The notes under the pieces: model-generated | The model's database searches: none | Seen by the model: the letters and a program-made list of their open reading frames with translations, nothing else | What the model was told of the DNA's origin: nothing | Made by a program: the position numbers and the translations under genes | Assembly (NCBI RefSeq): GCF_000149955.1 | Contig: NC_030991.1 | Location: forward strand, 1,022,766-1,059,357 | Source: Fusarium oxysporum f. sp. lycopersici 4287 | Lineage: Eukaryota > Ascomycota > Sordariomycetes > Hypocreales > Nectriaceae | Direction of reading: 5' to 3' | DNA: 36,592 nucleotides | In this document: positions 19,018 to 30,176 of the stretch, piece by piece | How the letters are laid out: each line of letters starts with the position of its first letter | How positions within the stretch are numbered: the first letter of the stretch is position 1

Positions 19018-21182
19018 GCAGTATCTTAAGAATTACATCATTGTAAATTTGAGTCGATTGATGATGATTTGGTTCATTTTGCAGGGTAGGGAATCGTGAG
19101 GGTGTGGCTCGGCGCGACCATGCACGTTAGCGTTGTTGCCTCATTCATACATCCAGTCTTCCTGTGTATAACTCCGTAATTCAACGGCACATTATGCAGC
19201 CATTCTTGCGCTTTGACAGTCTGCAAAACGGGATGATGTAGAAAACACTAAAATACAGAGTTCCTCGGCCGTAGTTCCCTCGAGATTCACTTATGTCGTA
19301 AAACTGAATAATGATATCTTTTAGGGCCATGCATGCATCCATTACAAGTAACTGCCAAGACTCGGCACCTTGCCAGTGGGACTGAGCTATTCCCGATTTG
19401 TAGGTTGATCTGATTGCATGTCTGTTACACAAGTTGATCCTTGCTAAATGGTTTACGGTCTCCTCACAAGGCTGTCAGTCGGCTTTGTAGGAGTTGACCG
19501 GATAACAGTAACATTTCCATGCTTTTCGAGTTCAGGATGTACATCTATAGCTGGAGCATCCTCTATTACATCCATCGTCGCCCACAACTTATGAGTCACG
19601 TATACATAAGAAGCCACTCTTTAAGTGGTAAACCTGTTATCACGGAGTGCTGTACGCCACAAAATAGAGGACTCAATCAGTGAATGAGCATCCAGTAACA
19701 ATCTTTATCTGCTAATGACCATTTCCTGCAAAGCTCTGCAAGCCAGCCTATCCATAGAATGGTTTGTCTCATATGCGGGTACAGCCGACATGCAATTGAA
19801 AATTTGTCACTATATCAGTTGGCTGAGGTTTAGGATATTACCAAATGAGGGCTAGCACACCATCGGGAACCTTGGTTGCCCTCCTTGGGTTGCATCCTAT
19901 GGTGTTCTAAAGCACAACATCCAAGGTCCATGATAATAAACCTACTAATCTCAATAAGATTGCAAGGCGCGGCATGGCGACAATCAAGCGGGGACAGACC
20001 AGGGTTAGCTGTAAGTGATGGGGAGACGAGGCTCCGGTGTGGCTTCGTGCTCTATCCTGTTACGGCGAAACATACATACGCTCCACGTCATGGTCCGTAT
20101 GATCACTAGCCACACAGCTCGCTGGGCTCCCATAACAACGGTTTGGGGGAATTCGGCGAACTCGCTTTCGAAAAATCCACCAAAATCGCAGATCTCGGGT
20201 TCGGTGCTCTCTTTCCCCCTAAGTACGGTTCATGTTTGATACTGTATCAGGTCAGCTCGGTCTGCTTCGTCTGTATCCTAAGCATTTGCATAAGGCTGTT
20301 CTTGATGCCGGTGCCGGTGCCCGATTCCGCTCCCTCTTTCAGCCTTTGTTTTAAGCGTGGCGTAATAGCCATACTGTAACCAACACGCCAAGTTAATGAG
20401 ACGGAACGACCCATAATATGATATGTCAGGGTCGGCACAAGTCCGAGCGCCAGTGCTAAGAGGGCGAGAGCTGGCAAAGCGTCAGTTTAAGCTCAATATT
20501 TGCCAGCAGTCATACTTTACATTCCTGGATCACTCACCTCAGAAGCCTTCCCACATACGTGACAGCGCAAGGCTCTCGTGCAACGCTTGTGGGTCACACG
20601 TATAAAATATAGATCTCTTCCCTCTTAACCTCCCCGTGGACCCTGCTCCATTATATACTGCTTGGACTCAGTCATTAAACTATTTGATTGGTATCGACTC
20701 CTTTTCGATGGTATACACCGATTCATATACGACCGCACTCCAGGGTCATTAGAACTTGGCCGTCGCAATTCGCTACCCTGTAGCTGCCACGCGCATATCT
20801 GGTAGCGCTATCGAGCATAGTCCTGAAAACACGATACACTAAATGTTTTACATATATGCGATCAGCATAACGCATAATTTTTAACTTAAGGCTCAATATT
20901 CATCCTTCTGATTCAAGAATTCGAGCAGTGTCTGCCAAATCAACTGCCGAACCTTACCTTAAGACTTGGTCGAATCGCTGACTTCGTTTTACCGTCTTGA
21001 GCCAACAACATACTGGTGGCTACTCAATCTAATATTCTCTTCTGAACCCTCAAATTACTCAACATCCAGTTCATTATTGGATATTATGAACAGATGGTGA
21101 TTGTCGTTACTTGATTAAGCCATAACCAGCAACATCGCTATATTCCCTTTCAGTATCCAGTCGAAGCCTCCCACACGTCGAT
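19018..21182. other. 2.2-kb stretch without a recognised gene
   Basis: Several frames of 60-80 codons exist (for example a hydrophobic minus-strand one at 20247-20477 starting MPALALLALALGLVP), but none has a recognisable domain or consistent splice structure. The last 200 bases before 21183 presumably hold the promoter and 5' UTR of the C2H2 gene. Confidence 0.45.
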
Positions 21183-22602
<1,420 letters not shown>

Positions 22603-23610
22603 TTGACCTCGAGGCTCTGAGGCCGCTTTATGTGTTATGAGGATTACCTTGCATGATTATGCCCTTACGTCGTCCTGACTTAAAACGACGCTTTGTAACA
22701 TTATATTTATACCCGGGTCGGACCAGAATGATCCACCTGCTGTAGCAATCATTACCTATATTGGCTCCCAACTGATGTACATACCATGATAGGCCTGCTC
22801 GGAGGCCAATTTCTTCAAGTATTCAGCATCCTATCCTCAGCAGCTGAAACATAGTCTGTTAAAATGAGATTGTATGATGATAGTAGGATTCGATCTGAAT
22901 GATTAGTGTGCCTGAGGCTTCTGGGCTATGCCGAGCCTCCCCGTTGCAATGGCAAATTTGATCGTCGCTCATACTGCTTGCATATCTGGCACCCATTTGT
23001 CACCGTCAGGCGCTGCCTTCCCTCCCAAGAAGAACGTGTTGTTTATATTGCGCAGTAGTGTTGGGTGAAAATATATTTTATTGAACTTGATTCTCGATTA
23101 TTGAAATGAGAGCTCTTCTCGGGTAAATATCTCTAGTTGATTTCAACTAGGACTTTCAAACTAACAGTCTGAATCTTGAAGAGAAGGGGATTCCCGGATT
23201 TTCCAAAAGAACGAGAAGTTGCCCATCTTTCCTTTGTGGGCATTTCAACATGCCATCCCATTGCGTTTTCCATTTTGTGCATCTGGATAGGAAATATCTA
23301 ATTGTCTCGGCTGCTTGGCCACGTACACACGTATTCAATTCCGCTGCACTGATCCTGTATAGAATGTTATTTAGTCTTGCTATTCCGGCACGGAGCAGGA
23401 CCAGCACATTACTACTAATACCTTCCTTCCGTCTCGGCGTATGGTGGCCTCGTGCACAAGACACTATGTCAGCACAAATGAAATCCATTCAAGGTCTCGT
23501 CGCCCGGTTATTGGTGAGACGATGTGACAGCTTTTCTTGCAATAGAGCTGGAACCTAGCACCCTAGACCTTCTCGCCCTCGGCGTTGGCCTCCGAATTTA
23601 GAGGGTGCCT
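22603..23610. other. non-coding stretch, no gene recognised
   Basis: 3' flank of the C2H2 gene, then about 0.9 kb without a recognisable frame. Only short unrelated ORFs are seen on both strands. Confidence 0.45.
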
Positions 23611-24343
23611 TCACAGGATAGGACAGCAGCCTTCTCCCTTGACTTTCTGGACTGCTAACAGAGCTACCCGGCTGGCTATCTCAAACACGGTATCGACACC
23701 GTCACCGCTTAAACTCGAGCACTCCAAATACATTTTTGGCGCCAATTTCGTAAGCAACTATCTCGCCCTCATGTTCAGTGACGAATCGCAGGGAGTTCTT
23801 TCCTATCTTCCTGGTCGCAGTTGGGTCTTCCCGAACGTCCTTCTTCAAGCCAACAAGAACAACTGGAACGCCAGGACATAAGCGAGTAGCCTCCTTACTC
23901 CACTATTAACCCAGGCTTATTAGTTGGCTTCTATGAGATGTAAAGTAAGAATATCGAACCTTGCACTTGACATTATCTAACGAGCAGAGGTCTTCGACAG
24001 AGAAACCGATTAGAATGATATTTACGTTCGAGTATGCAAGTGGCCTTAATCGTTCATAGTCTTCCAGCCCAGTTGTGTCCCACAAGGCAAACTCCACAGC
24101 TCGTCCATTCACTATACAATTAGTTATATAATTCTCGAAAAACTGTTGGAACTTGGCTCGTTTTTAACACCTGAGTCGTTATCATTCGGTGATCGCTCTC
24201 ACATAATGCTTTGTATAAGTTAGGTAAGTCAAATGTTTGGACGAAGGGAAAGGTTTACTGCTGGAAAATTGCGAAGAGTGCACATGCTTAGCAAACTTGT
24301 CTCGCCGCAAGCACTGTCTCCAATGATAACAAGCTTCCTGGAT
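23611..24343 (-). pseudogene. Rho-family small GTPase, inactivated
   Basis: Minus-strand exons read RSRKLVIIGDSACGETSLLS (P-loop), then after an intron PTVF / ENYITNCIVNGRAVEFALW, DTTGLEDYERLRPLAYS, SLDNVK. A 57-base intron (23903-23959) follows, then WSKEATRLCPGVPVVLVG, LKKDVREDP, SLRFVTEHEGE, YLECSSLSGDGVDTVFE and a prenylation-type C-terminus CCPIL. These are G1-G5 of a Rho GTPase, perhaps Rho2-like. Defects: the invariant P-loop Lys is Glu (codon 24301-24303); an extra base at 24137 before ENY; and an extra A in the A5 run (23733-23737) before YLECSS. The switch II Gln of DTAGQ is Leu (24065-24067). The first exon with the start codon was not found. Function is lost. Confidence 0.85.
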
Positions 24344-24743
24344 CTTTCAGGTTAGCCATCAACTGCGCTATATTGACATTACAATCGCTTGAAGCCAGGG
24401 TGAGCTTCGCACGGCTGCAGGGCGATGATGACGAATAGGTGGTAGTATACCTGCGAATGGCGTTTGTATGCTCCATATGCTCTGTCTTTTCTTTTAACAG
24501 AAAAAAAAAGAAAAAAAAAAGGGTTACCATAAGTCTTCCGCAGTAGCCTTTGAGGTTCCACGGTCCTGAGGCAGGAAGTCCATGATCCCCTAAGATCGCC
24601 AGTAGCTGCAACCTAGAACCGTGCATCCTTGGGGAAAAACCCTTGCAAGAGAAAACCCAAAGGCGGCTAGAACGCTGCTCTGTGGACGAGGTAGTCGCCT
24701 CATTCCACGTTCTCCAGGTAAGCTCTGTACCATTTCGACCCAG

Positions 24744-24812
24744 CGGTTTTGTCTAGTGGTCTCAGCCAGTGCGACCAAGTGTCGAAGCCCGGTCGTATTC
24801 CGGGCGGCAGCC
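24744..24812 (+). other. tRNA-like sequence (possible pol III promoter, tRNA relic or SINE head)
   Basis: TCTAGTGGTCTC at 24752 resembles an A box (compare GGTCTAGTGGT of tRNA-Glu). GGTCGTATTCC at 24791 resembles a B box and sits in a GCCCGG / CCGGGC stem like a T arm. The A-to-B spacing (about 39 bases between boxes) is tRNA-like. No convincing anticodon stem or acceptor stem can be drawn, so it is not called as a functional tRNA. Confidence 0.35.
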
Positions 24813-26211
24813 GAGGCTGCAAAGAAGAAGAGGTTCTCTGGGCAGTACACGACTACAGAGATCGGTCATGCAGCTTCCGAGCTGCAAAAAGGGCAGCGAG
24901 CCATTTGGGACCCGTGCGTCGAGATAAGGGGGCACCAGAGGGCCTAAGAAGTCGAGCAGCTACCGTAACGGGCTTGTTATCGGCTCCTCGGCCGGAAGAG
25001 CCGCGGCCCGGGTTGAGTCATTTGGCCAAATGCGATGGCTGTGCGTCTCATCGAGAAAGCTCTTGTCGTCATAGGGATTGATGACCCGGATCTCATCAAG
25101 AATTGGAGGGGACTCCATCGTTCTCGTCAAAATGAACTGGTGGTGTTTTGGCGGGGAATTGGCACGCAATCTTTCACGGATTAAACTTTCCGTACCCCTC
25201 ACGTACTTGCGGGGTTCCCGAGGTCATGTGGGGCGAGGTACTGACTGGAGGGCTTCACGCACTCAGGAGATTGGGGACCGCTCTCTCTCCGCCGAAGAAT
25301 TTGTAGGCTATGGCCCATTAGAGTATAGACACCTTCTTAGAAGAACCAAGCTTAGCGGCCGATTCCGAGACCCGCTTCCCCGAGTTTTAAAGAGGGGCAG
25401 GGTTTACGTGACGGTCATGGTGGTGGTCTAGACCGGTCCATGACTCAGCCGCAGTCTAGAACGAGCCGTCATCACCACAGTACGTAGTACATTGAGGAGA
25501 CGATAATTTCCACTGTTGGTGAGTTCCATTGATTAGACGACGAACGTACGATGAAAATGAATCGGTGTTTATGGTAGACAGATCTCCACAAACCAGGTTG
25601 CTAGAATGCGTGCTATATGCAGCTTATCGTAACAAATGTGGTGGTTATTCTGCAGGGTCAGGGGCTAGCCGCACGATAATTAATCCTTCTCTAAACCCCT
25701 CATGTCATAATCGTCAGATCATTAGGTATAGTACGCAGCTGCGTGGAACAGCCTAGAAGGATGCCAAGTTCTGGGAATGCCCTCTTGTTCGTCATCTGAT
25801 TGTGAGTGACAATGTCTTGATGCTTTGACCATCAAAATTGACGATTAATCATGCCAAACCCAACAGTTGTTGATTAGTCAAGGCCTTTATAGTCTCGTGT
25901 TTTCTAAAACTTATAGCATTCCTCAGAAGATAAAAAGGCTATGTTGGCCTACCTACCTTCGTTCACCAACCGCTTCTCTGACTCAAGCCAACTTCCCCTC
26001 GCGAATCTCACGCTTCTTACCTCATCCTGCTCCTTTTCCTCTTTCAGACAAGCGCATTGCGGTTAATACGCCACGTCGCTCTATTTCAAAGCCCGCAGCC
26101 ATCTTCTACAGCACAAGACCTTCCAATAGTGGCGTCCGACACTCGACACAGGCTAGTGACTTGAAGGATTCCACACGTCCAAAACCGTATTAGGTCTCCT
26201 CTACAGTAACG
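24813..26211. other. 1.4-kb stretch without a recognised gene
   Basis: No confident gene. A frame at 25867-26193 (KDSTRPKPY then a stop at 26191) lies in the same frame as the following PP1-subunit pseudogene and might be its N-terminal part, but no motif supports this. Confidence 0.4.
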
Positions 26212-27264
26212 ATGCCCGTGAAAACACTCTCTCCTCACGATCTGTCCAAAGACCACTATGCGGCAGTTTCCAGTCACTTGATCAACAGTACTTTATCTCG
26301 CTACTTTGGCCAATATTGCGCTTCGCCTGACAGTCTCTGGTATAGAAGAGATGGTTTAATATCTAAAGAGACAACCCCAAGAAAGTTCCAAGATTACAAA
26401 ACAATCGCCAAGGAATTCTCACAGCGACTATCATCCTCATCGCTGAATAGTAGGAATAGTAGCAAGTGCCAAGACAGTTATGACCTATATACCTATTCTG
26501 CACTCACAAAACCCGCTTTTGAAAATCATCGACAAGCATGTGAAGTTGAAAGGTGGAGGAACTCCGTTCCTGGCGGATTCTCGCAGATATCAATAAACCG
26601 TGTTATTCCTGAAAAGTCTAGCGATGAATCACCATATATCCCAAACCGGAAAGTCTTTGAGACCAGCCCTGCGTCAGCCCTGCAAGAAGCCCACATGCAT
26701 GAAATCGGTACATTTTACGCCGAAATTGGAACAAGTGTGCTACTTTACTACACTGACTGTCCATTGGCGGTTAGCTCAGCTCCAAAGTCTTCACATCGCT
26801 GCCGGCAGGACACAACCCCCTCGCTTTCGCATCACGAATGGCCTTATAGGCGCGCATCGTCTTACTATTGGGCTATCAGTACACCCAACTTTCCGGAAGA
26901 TGTCAAACTTTACCACTTAACACCTATTAAGCTTAAGAGTATTGAATTTTCTACTGAGATGCTACTTACCGGCGGTATCACAGTAGCAAAATTGGGTTAA
27001 CACAAATCAGTCTTCTGTTGTTTCACAATGGACTATTGGAAGACCGTGTCAGAGACAAAAGCCACACATACTCATGGTTTACGCAATGATTATCATGATC
27101 AAGATGAATTTGTGTTCAAGATCGACTTGAGTGAGGCTACTGATCTCGAGTACAAGCCCATGTTTCTCTGCATCCGCTACGAAGTCGGCGGACGTGAGTT
27201 CTGGGATAACAACTCCGGCGCTATTTTTCAGGTGGATTTCTTGAAGATGGGGAACAAAGAATAA
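26212..27264 (+). pseudogene. Gac1-like protein phosphatase 1 regulatory subunit with CBM21 domain, broken
   Basis: Three blocks of the family are present but in different frames. The PP1-docking block KPTCMKSVHFTPKLEQVCYF (RVxF-type KSVHF at 26702-26716) is in frame +2. DCPLAVSSAPKSS, ISTPNFPEDVK and SIEFSTEMLLTGGITVAKLG return to frame +1. A TAA at 26998 then interrupts the carbohydrate-binding CBM21 domain, which continues in frame as HKSVFCCFTMDYWKT .. FVFKIDL .. MFLCIRYEVGGREFWDNN and ends at 27264. Known members tether PP1 to glycogen and promote glycogen synthase activation. Here two shifts plus one stop separate the phosphatase-docking and glycogen-binding parts. Upstream residues from 26212 (MPVKTLSPHDLSKDHY) are unassigned, so the 5' limit is uncertain. 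Confidence 0.8.
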
Positions 27265-27981
27265 CTCACATAATTTGATACGTCGTTAGAGATCTACTTC
27301 TGGCAACTTCCTTTGTGCTTATTAGTTTCTTGGCAAGATGGAGATGTGAGAATCTGTGAACCGGAGAACATGTCGATTGAACAAGTGACTTATCATGTGA
27401 GAGGAAAGCAATGGGATATTCGCTGTCATACGATAGTTTAAAAAGCATGGCCTTACAATCACCCAATGACTAGACCGGTCCCCGTGTGGCTGACCACTCA
27501 AGTCGTGCCTGAATCTCGAACTTTTAGTGCAGTTATAAAAATGCAACACACCATCTAGATCCTATCTCATGATTCCGCTTATGCACGGTGTTAAATACGA
27601 GAAATGTGGCTTGTTGCTTAACGTGCTTGTCGTCATATGATAGAGAAACTCACTTCAGCCACCAGCCAATAGCATCTTATTCTGATGTCGGATTTCACAT
27701 CTCCACTCTGCGCCGTGTTCGTGGAGGGTCTAATGGGTAAGACGGTCTAGACCCGGCTCGCATGGTGACATCCATGGGCTGATTGCATCTGATTCTAGGA
27801 TCCCTTCCTTGCTTAAAAAAGTAAAAAAAAAAAAAAAAAGGAAAAGTACGTCCGTTTCGAGCAACCTCGGTGTTTCTGCACATAATATTCGCCATACATC
27901 TAGATACTCGATTTAATCGGAATCGAGTCTTTTGAGTAGTGATAATCAACCTCGTCCTTCACTTACGAATGTTAAGAGATA
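27265..27981. other. non-coding stretch with a tRNA-like/A-rich segment
   Basis: No gene was recognised. At about 27727-27805 a segment begins GGAGGGTCTAATGGGTAAGA and ends GATTCTAGGATCCCTTCC; its ends could pair (GGAGGG with CCTTCC) and it contains A- and B-box-like words. It is followed by an A-rich tract ending in 17 A (27823-27839), an arrangement seen in tRNA-derived SINEs. Weak evidence. Confidence 0.3.
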
Positions 27982-28321
27982 ACGTGCATGATAAGCGAGT
28001 GTCACAAGCCACTTTTCACTTTAAAAGGAATTTTGTAATTATTCTTAAAAAGTCAGCCTAGCTTAAAAATAGCCAAGAATAGAATAGAATATACTTAACT
28101 ATGATATCTTTAAGTATTATTCTTATACAAATTATAACTATTTTCTTAATAGAGTTGTATTAAAATGTTTATTTACTCTGTAGGATGCACTGTGTTAAAG
28201 TTTTTGTAGAAAATAAAATAGATAATTGTCTTTTAAAAAGATATCCTCTAATATGATTAACTATACTTAGCTTAAAACCTGTTTTCTTAGATTTTTAACT
28301 ATTTTATTTAAGCTCTAACGT
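27982..28321 (+). mobile_element. MITE of the 18.4-kb family, third copy with a reduced right end
   Basis: Begins after TA (27980-27981) with ACGTGCATGATAAGCGAGTG then CCACTTTTCACTTTAAAA, and runs collinear with the outer element at 17991 through AT-rich blocks (TTTACTCTGTAGGATGCACTG; CTATTTTATTTAAG). It ends in ACGT followed by TA (28322-28323), but lacks the repeat-containing right TIR, so most of the right arm seems deleted. It has one 17-base unit, not two. Confidence 0.7.
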
Positions 28322-28432
28322 TAGAATACTATGAATAATATTTTCGCCCGCTTAGGTCTTTCGCACTGTATTGTCTCGCTGCGTCGATCGAGTAGACGAT
28401 CAGTTGCTTCCACGATCGACGCTAACCGCTGT

Positions 28433-28617
28433 TCATCTGCGGCTAAGCTGAAAAGTAACGTCGGGTTCGTCCGATTGATATAGAACCTCTAGACTAGGAT
28501 ATGTAGCGATGGAAATGATTACGATGCTACCGAGTACAGCGCCAATGATGCCGCCAATGGTTAGGCCGTCGCCGCCTTTGTCAGATTCGACCTCTGCAAC
28601 CTCCCTGCAGGCGTCAG
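28433..28617 (-). other. possible C-terminal transmembrane tail of a decayed cell-surface protein
   Basis: A minus-strand frame reads DACREVAEVESDKGGDG, then a Gly/Ile-rich hydrophobic segment LTIGGIIGAVLGSIVIISI, a short polar tail and a stop at 28433. This pattern resembles the stalk-TM ends of fungal wall-sensor-like proteins. No upstream partner exon could be assigned, so it is only a hint of a gene remnant. Confidence 0.25.
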
Positions 28618-29181
28618 GTCGCTCCGGGGAAGGATGTCCCTTTCAGCATCACCCGAAGGCCTCGATCCGACTGAGCTGGCAATATGTTTTACTGCCGGAA
28701 AGCTCGAGTCATGAAGACCTGCAGAACCACGCGTCTCTGGTCTCGGCTTGATGCCGAACTCCCCACGGTTTGAGTAATGAAGTGGCTGCGAGCTGGACAA
28801 GCCATTGTCATGTAACGCATCCAGGACTTAGGTCTCTGGAGTCGAAGCAGCCGCTAACTGGGCGTTAAAGTAGATAGTAGGTTGTAGTGGTGGCGGTGAC
28901 ATACGCTCAAGCCTTGGTTGGTTTTCGGATGTATTTTTCTATCGACATCTTGGCTTCCGGTGAATCCAAGGGCATTGACCATGGTGAACTGGGGCCTGAG
29001 TGTGGGAGCGTTGACAAGCGTTCAAACAAACGGGTTGGAGTTTTAGTTCTCCAATAAAGGCGAGCCGGAGCTATCCCGAGCATGTGGCGGGAGTAGAGGT
29101 ATTCATCCTATAAGAAGGGAAGGCCTAAGGTGCGACAGGGTTAGATTACAAACTGTTCCTAATACCGAAGACACATTTACA
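28618..29181. other. non-coding stretch upstream of the RGS gene
   Basis: No recognised gene. It presumably contains the promoter and 5' UTR of the RGS gene starting at 29182. Confidence 0.4.
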
Positions 29182-29946
29182 ATGCAACCACTACCTGAAG
29201 TTATCTCTAATTTAAATTTAGACGAAGGGAGATTAAATGATTTTACAGCCTATCTTTTAAAAAATCATTGCCTAGAAACCCTTCAATTCATCCAAGACGC
29301 ATCGAGATATCGAGCTTATTACGCAGAGATATTCGAGGGTAAAGAAATCCCTTGGGCATATCTAAGATGTCATTACAATTACCTGCAGGAACTATGGGAA
29401 GATCTTCTCGGCACGTATATCCTCCCTAGCGGGCATCGCGAGGTCAACCTTCCCTGTGAAGTTAGGGCTCGACTTCTTAGATTACGTTCTTCTGCACTGC
29501 CTTCACATCCATCGGAATTGGATGAAGCCGTCAAGATCATCCTTGAGCTCATGGAGGACTCGATCCTACCTGGGTTCCTGCGGTCTTATGTGTCGCTGGA
29601 TCAACCGGGAGATAAAGGGGGTGGTGGCTGGAGGGGGATTTTCGGCAGACTTCAGCGGAAAAACCCAAAACCCACGCCAGAACGGGGCTATGAGGACTCT
29701 GGGTCGCGGGCTTCCGGTTCCAGAGAAGACGGTGATGCCACTCTTTGTACACGCCGCCTCTTCCTAGGAGGCGCCCCCGCATCACCTCACAGCCATCTAC
29801 GGCGGCCCCTGGGAGAGTTCTTCGACCATACTGTCCGCGGAGTCAGGGGCATGAGCTGGTTGAAGCCGCCGCTAGAGAATGATGGAGCAGCAAACTCTGA
29901 GATCGATGCTAAGGGCGAGCAAGTCAGGGCAAAGCTTTTGGAATGA
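29182..29946 (+). CDS. RGS-domain protein (regulator of G-protein signalling)
   Basis: Single-exon frame of 254 residues; the start at 29182 (ACAATGCAACC) precedes the domain by only a few residues. Residues about 5-140 match a fungal RGS domain: LNDFTAYLLKNHCLETLQF, DASRYRAYYAEIFEG, LWEDLLGTYILPSG.REVNLP and DEAVKIILELMEDSILPGFL. The C-terminal 110 residues are Gly/Arg/Pro-rich with no recognised domain and end GEQVRAKLLE. RGS proteins speed GTP hydrolysis by G-alpha subunits at the plasma membrane and so damp receptor signalling. The frame is open, with no stop or shift. Which G-alpha it serves is unknown. The pogo-like element follows 230 bases downstream. Confidence 0.9.
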   Translation: MQPLPEVISNLNLDEGRLNDFTAYLLKNHCLETLQFIQDASRYRAYYAEIFEGKEIPWAYLRCHYNYLQELWEDLLGTYILPSGHREVNLPCEVRARLLRLRSSALPSHPSELDEAVKIILELMEDSILPGFLRSYVSLDQPGDKGGGGWRGIFGRLQRKNPKPTPERGYEDSGSRASGSREDGDATLCTRRLFLGGAPASPHSHLRRPLGEFFDHTVRGVRGMSWLKPPLENDGAANSEIDAKGEQVRAKLLE

Positions 29947-30176
29947 GCTTGTTGGTGATGGCCAGCGCTCCCCATATGTCAACTCAATCAATCAAACACA
30001 ACAATCAAATCAAATTGCCCCATTTTCTAAGTTGAATTCGTATACTACTACCTACCCCTAAAGTCTTGATATGTCTCAGCTAAGGGTTGTCAAGCTGTTG
30101 TCCTACCGTAAGCCACACCGCCGAAGAGAAGCGATACATCATTATCTTGGACACTAATAGTCTAGAGGTTACCATA

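Noticed and set aside
20247..20477. Hydrophobic minus-strand frame (76 codons)
   Set aside because: No family recognised, no splice partners, and length within chance expectation.
24379..24626. Minus-strand frames with poly-Phe
   Set aside because: They cross the A-rich tract near 24500 and lie in a different frame from the Rho exons.
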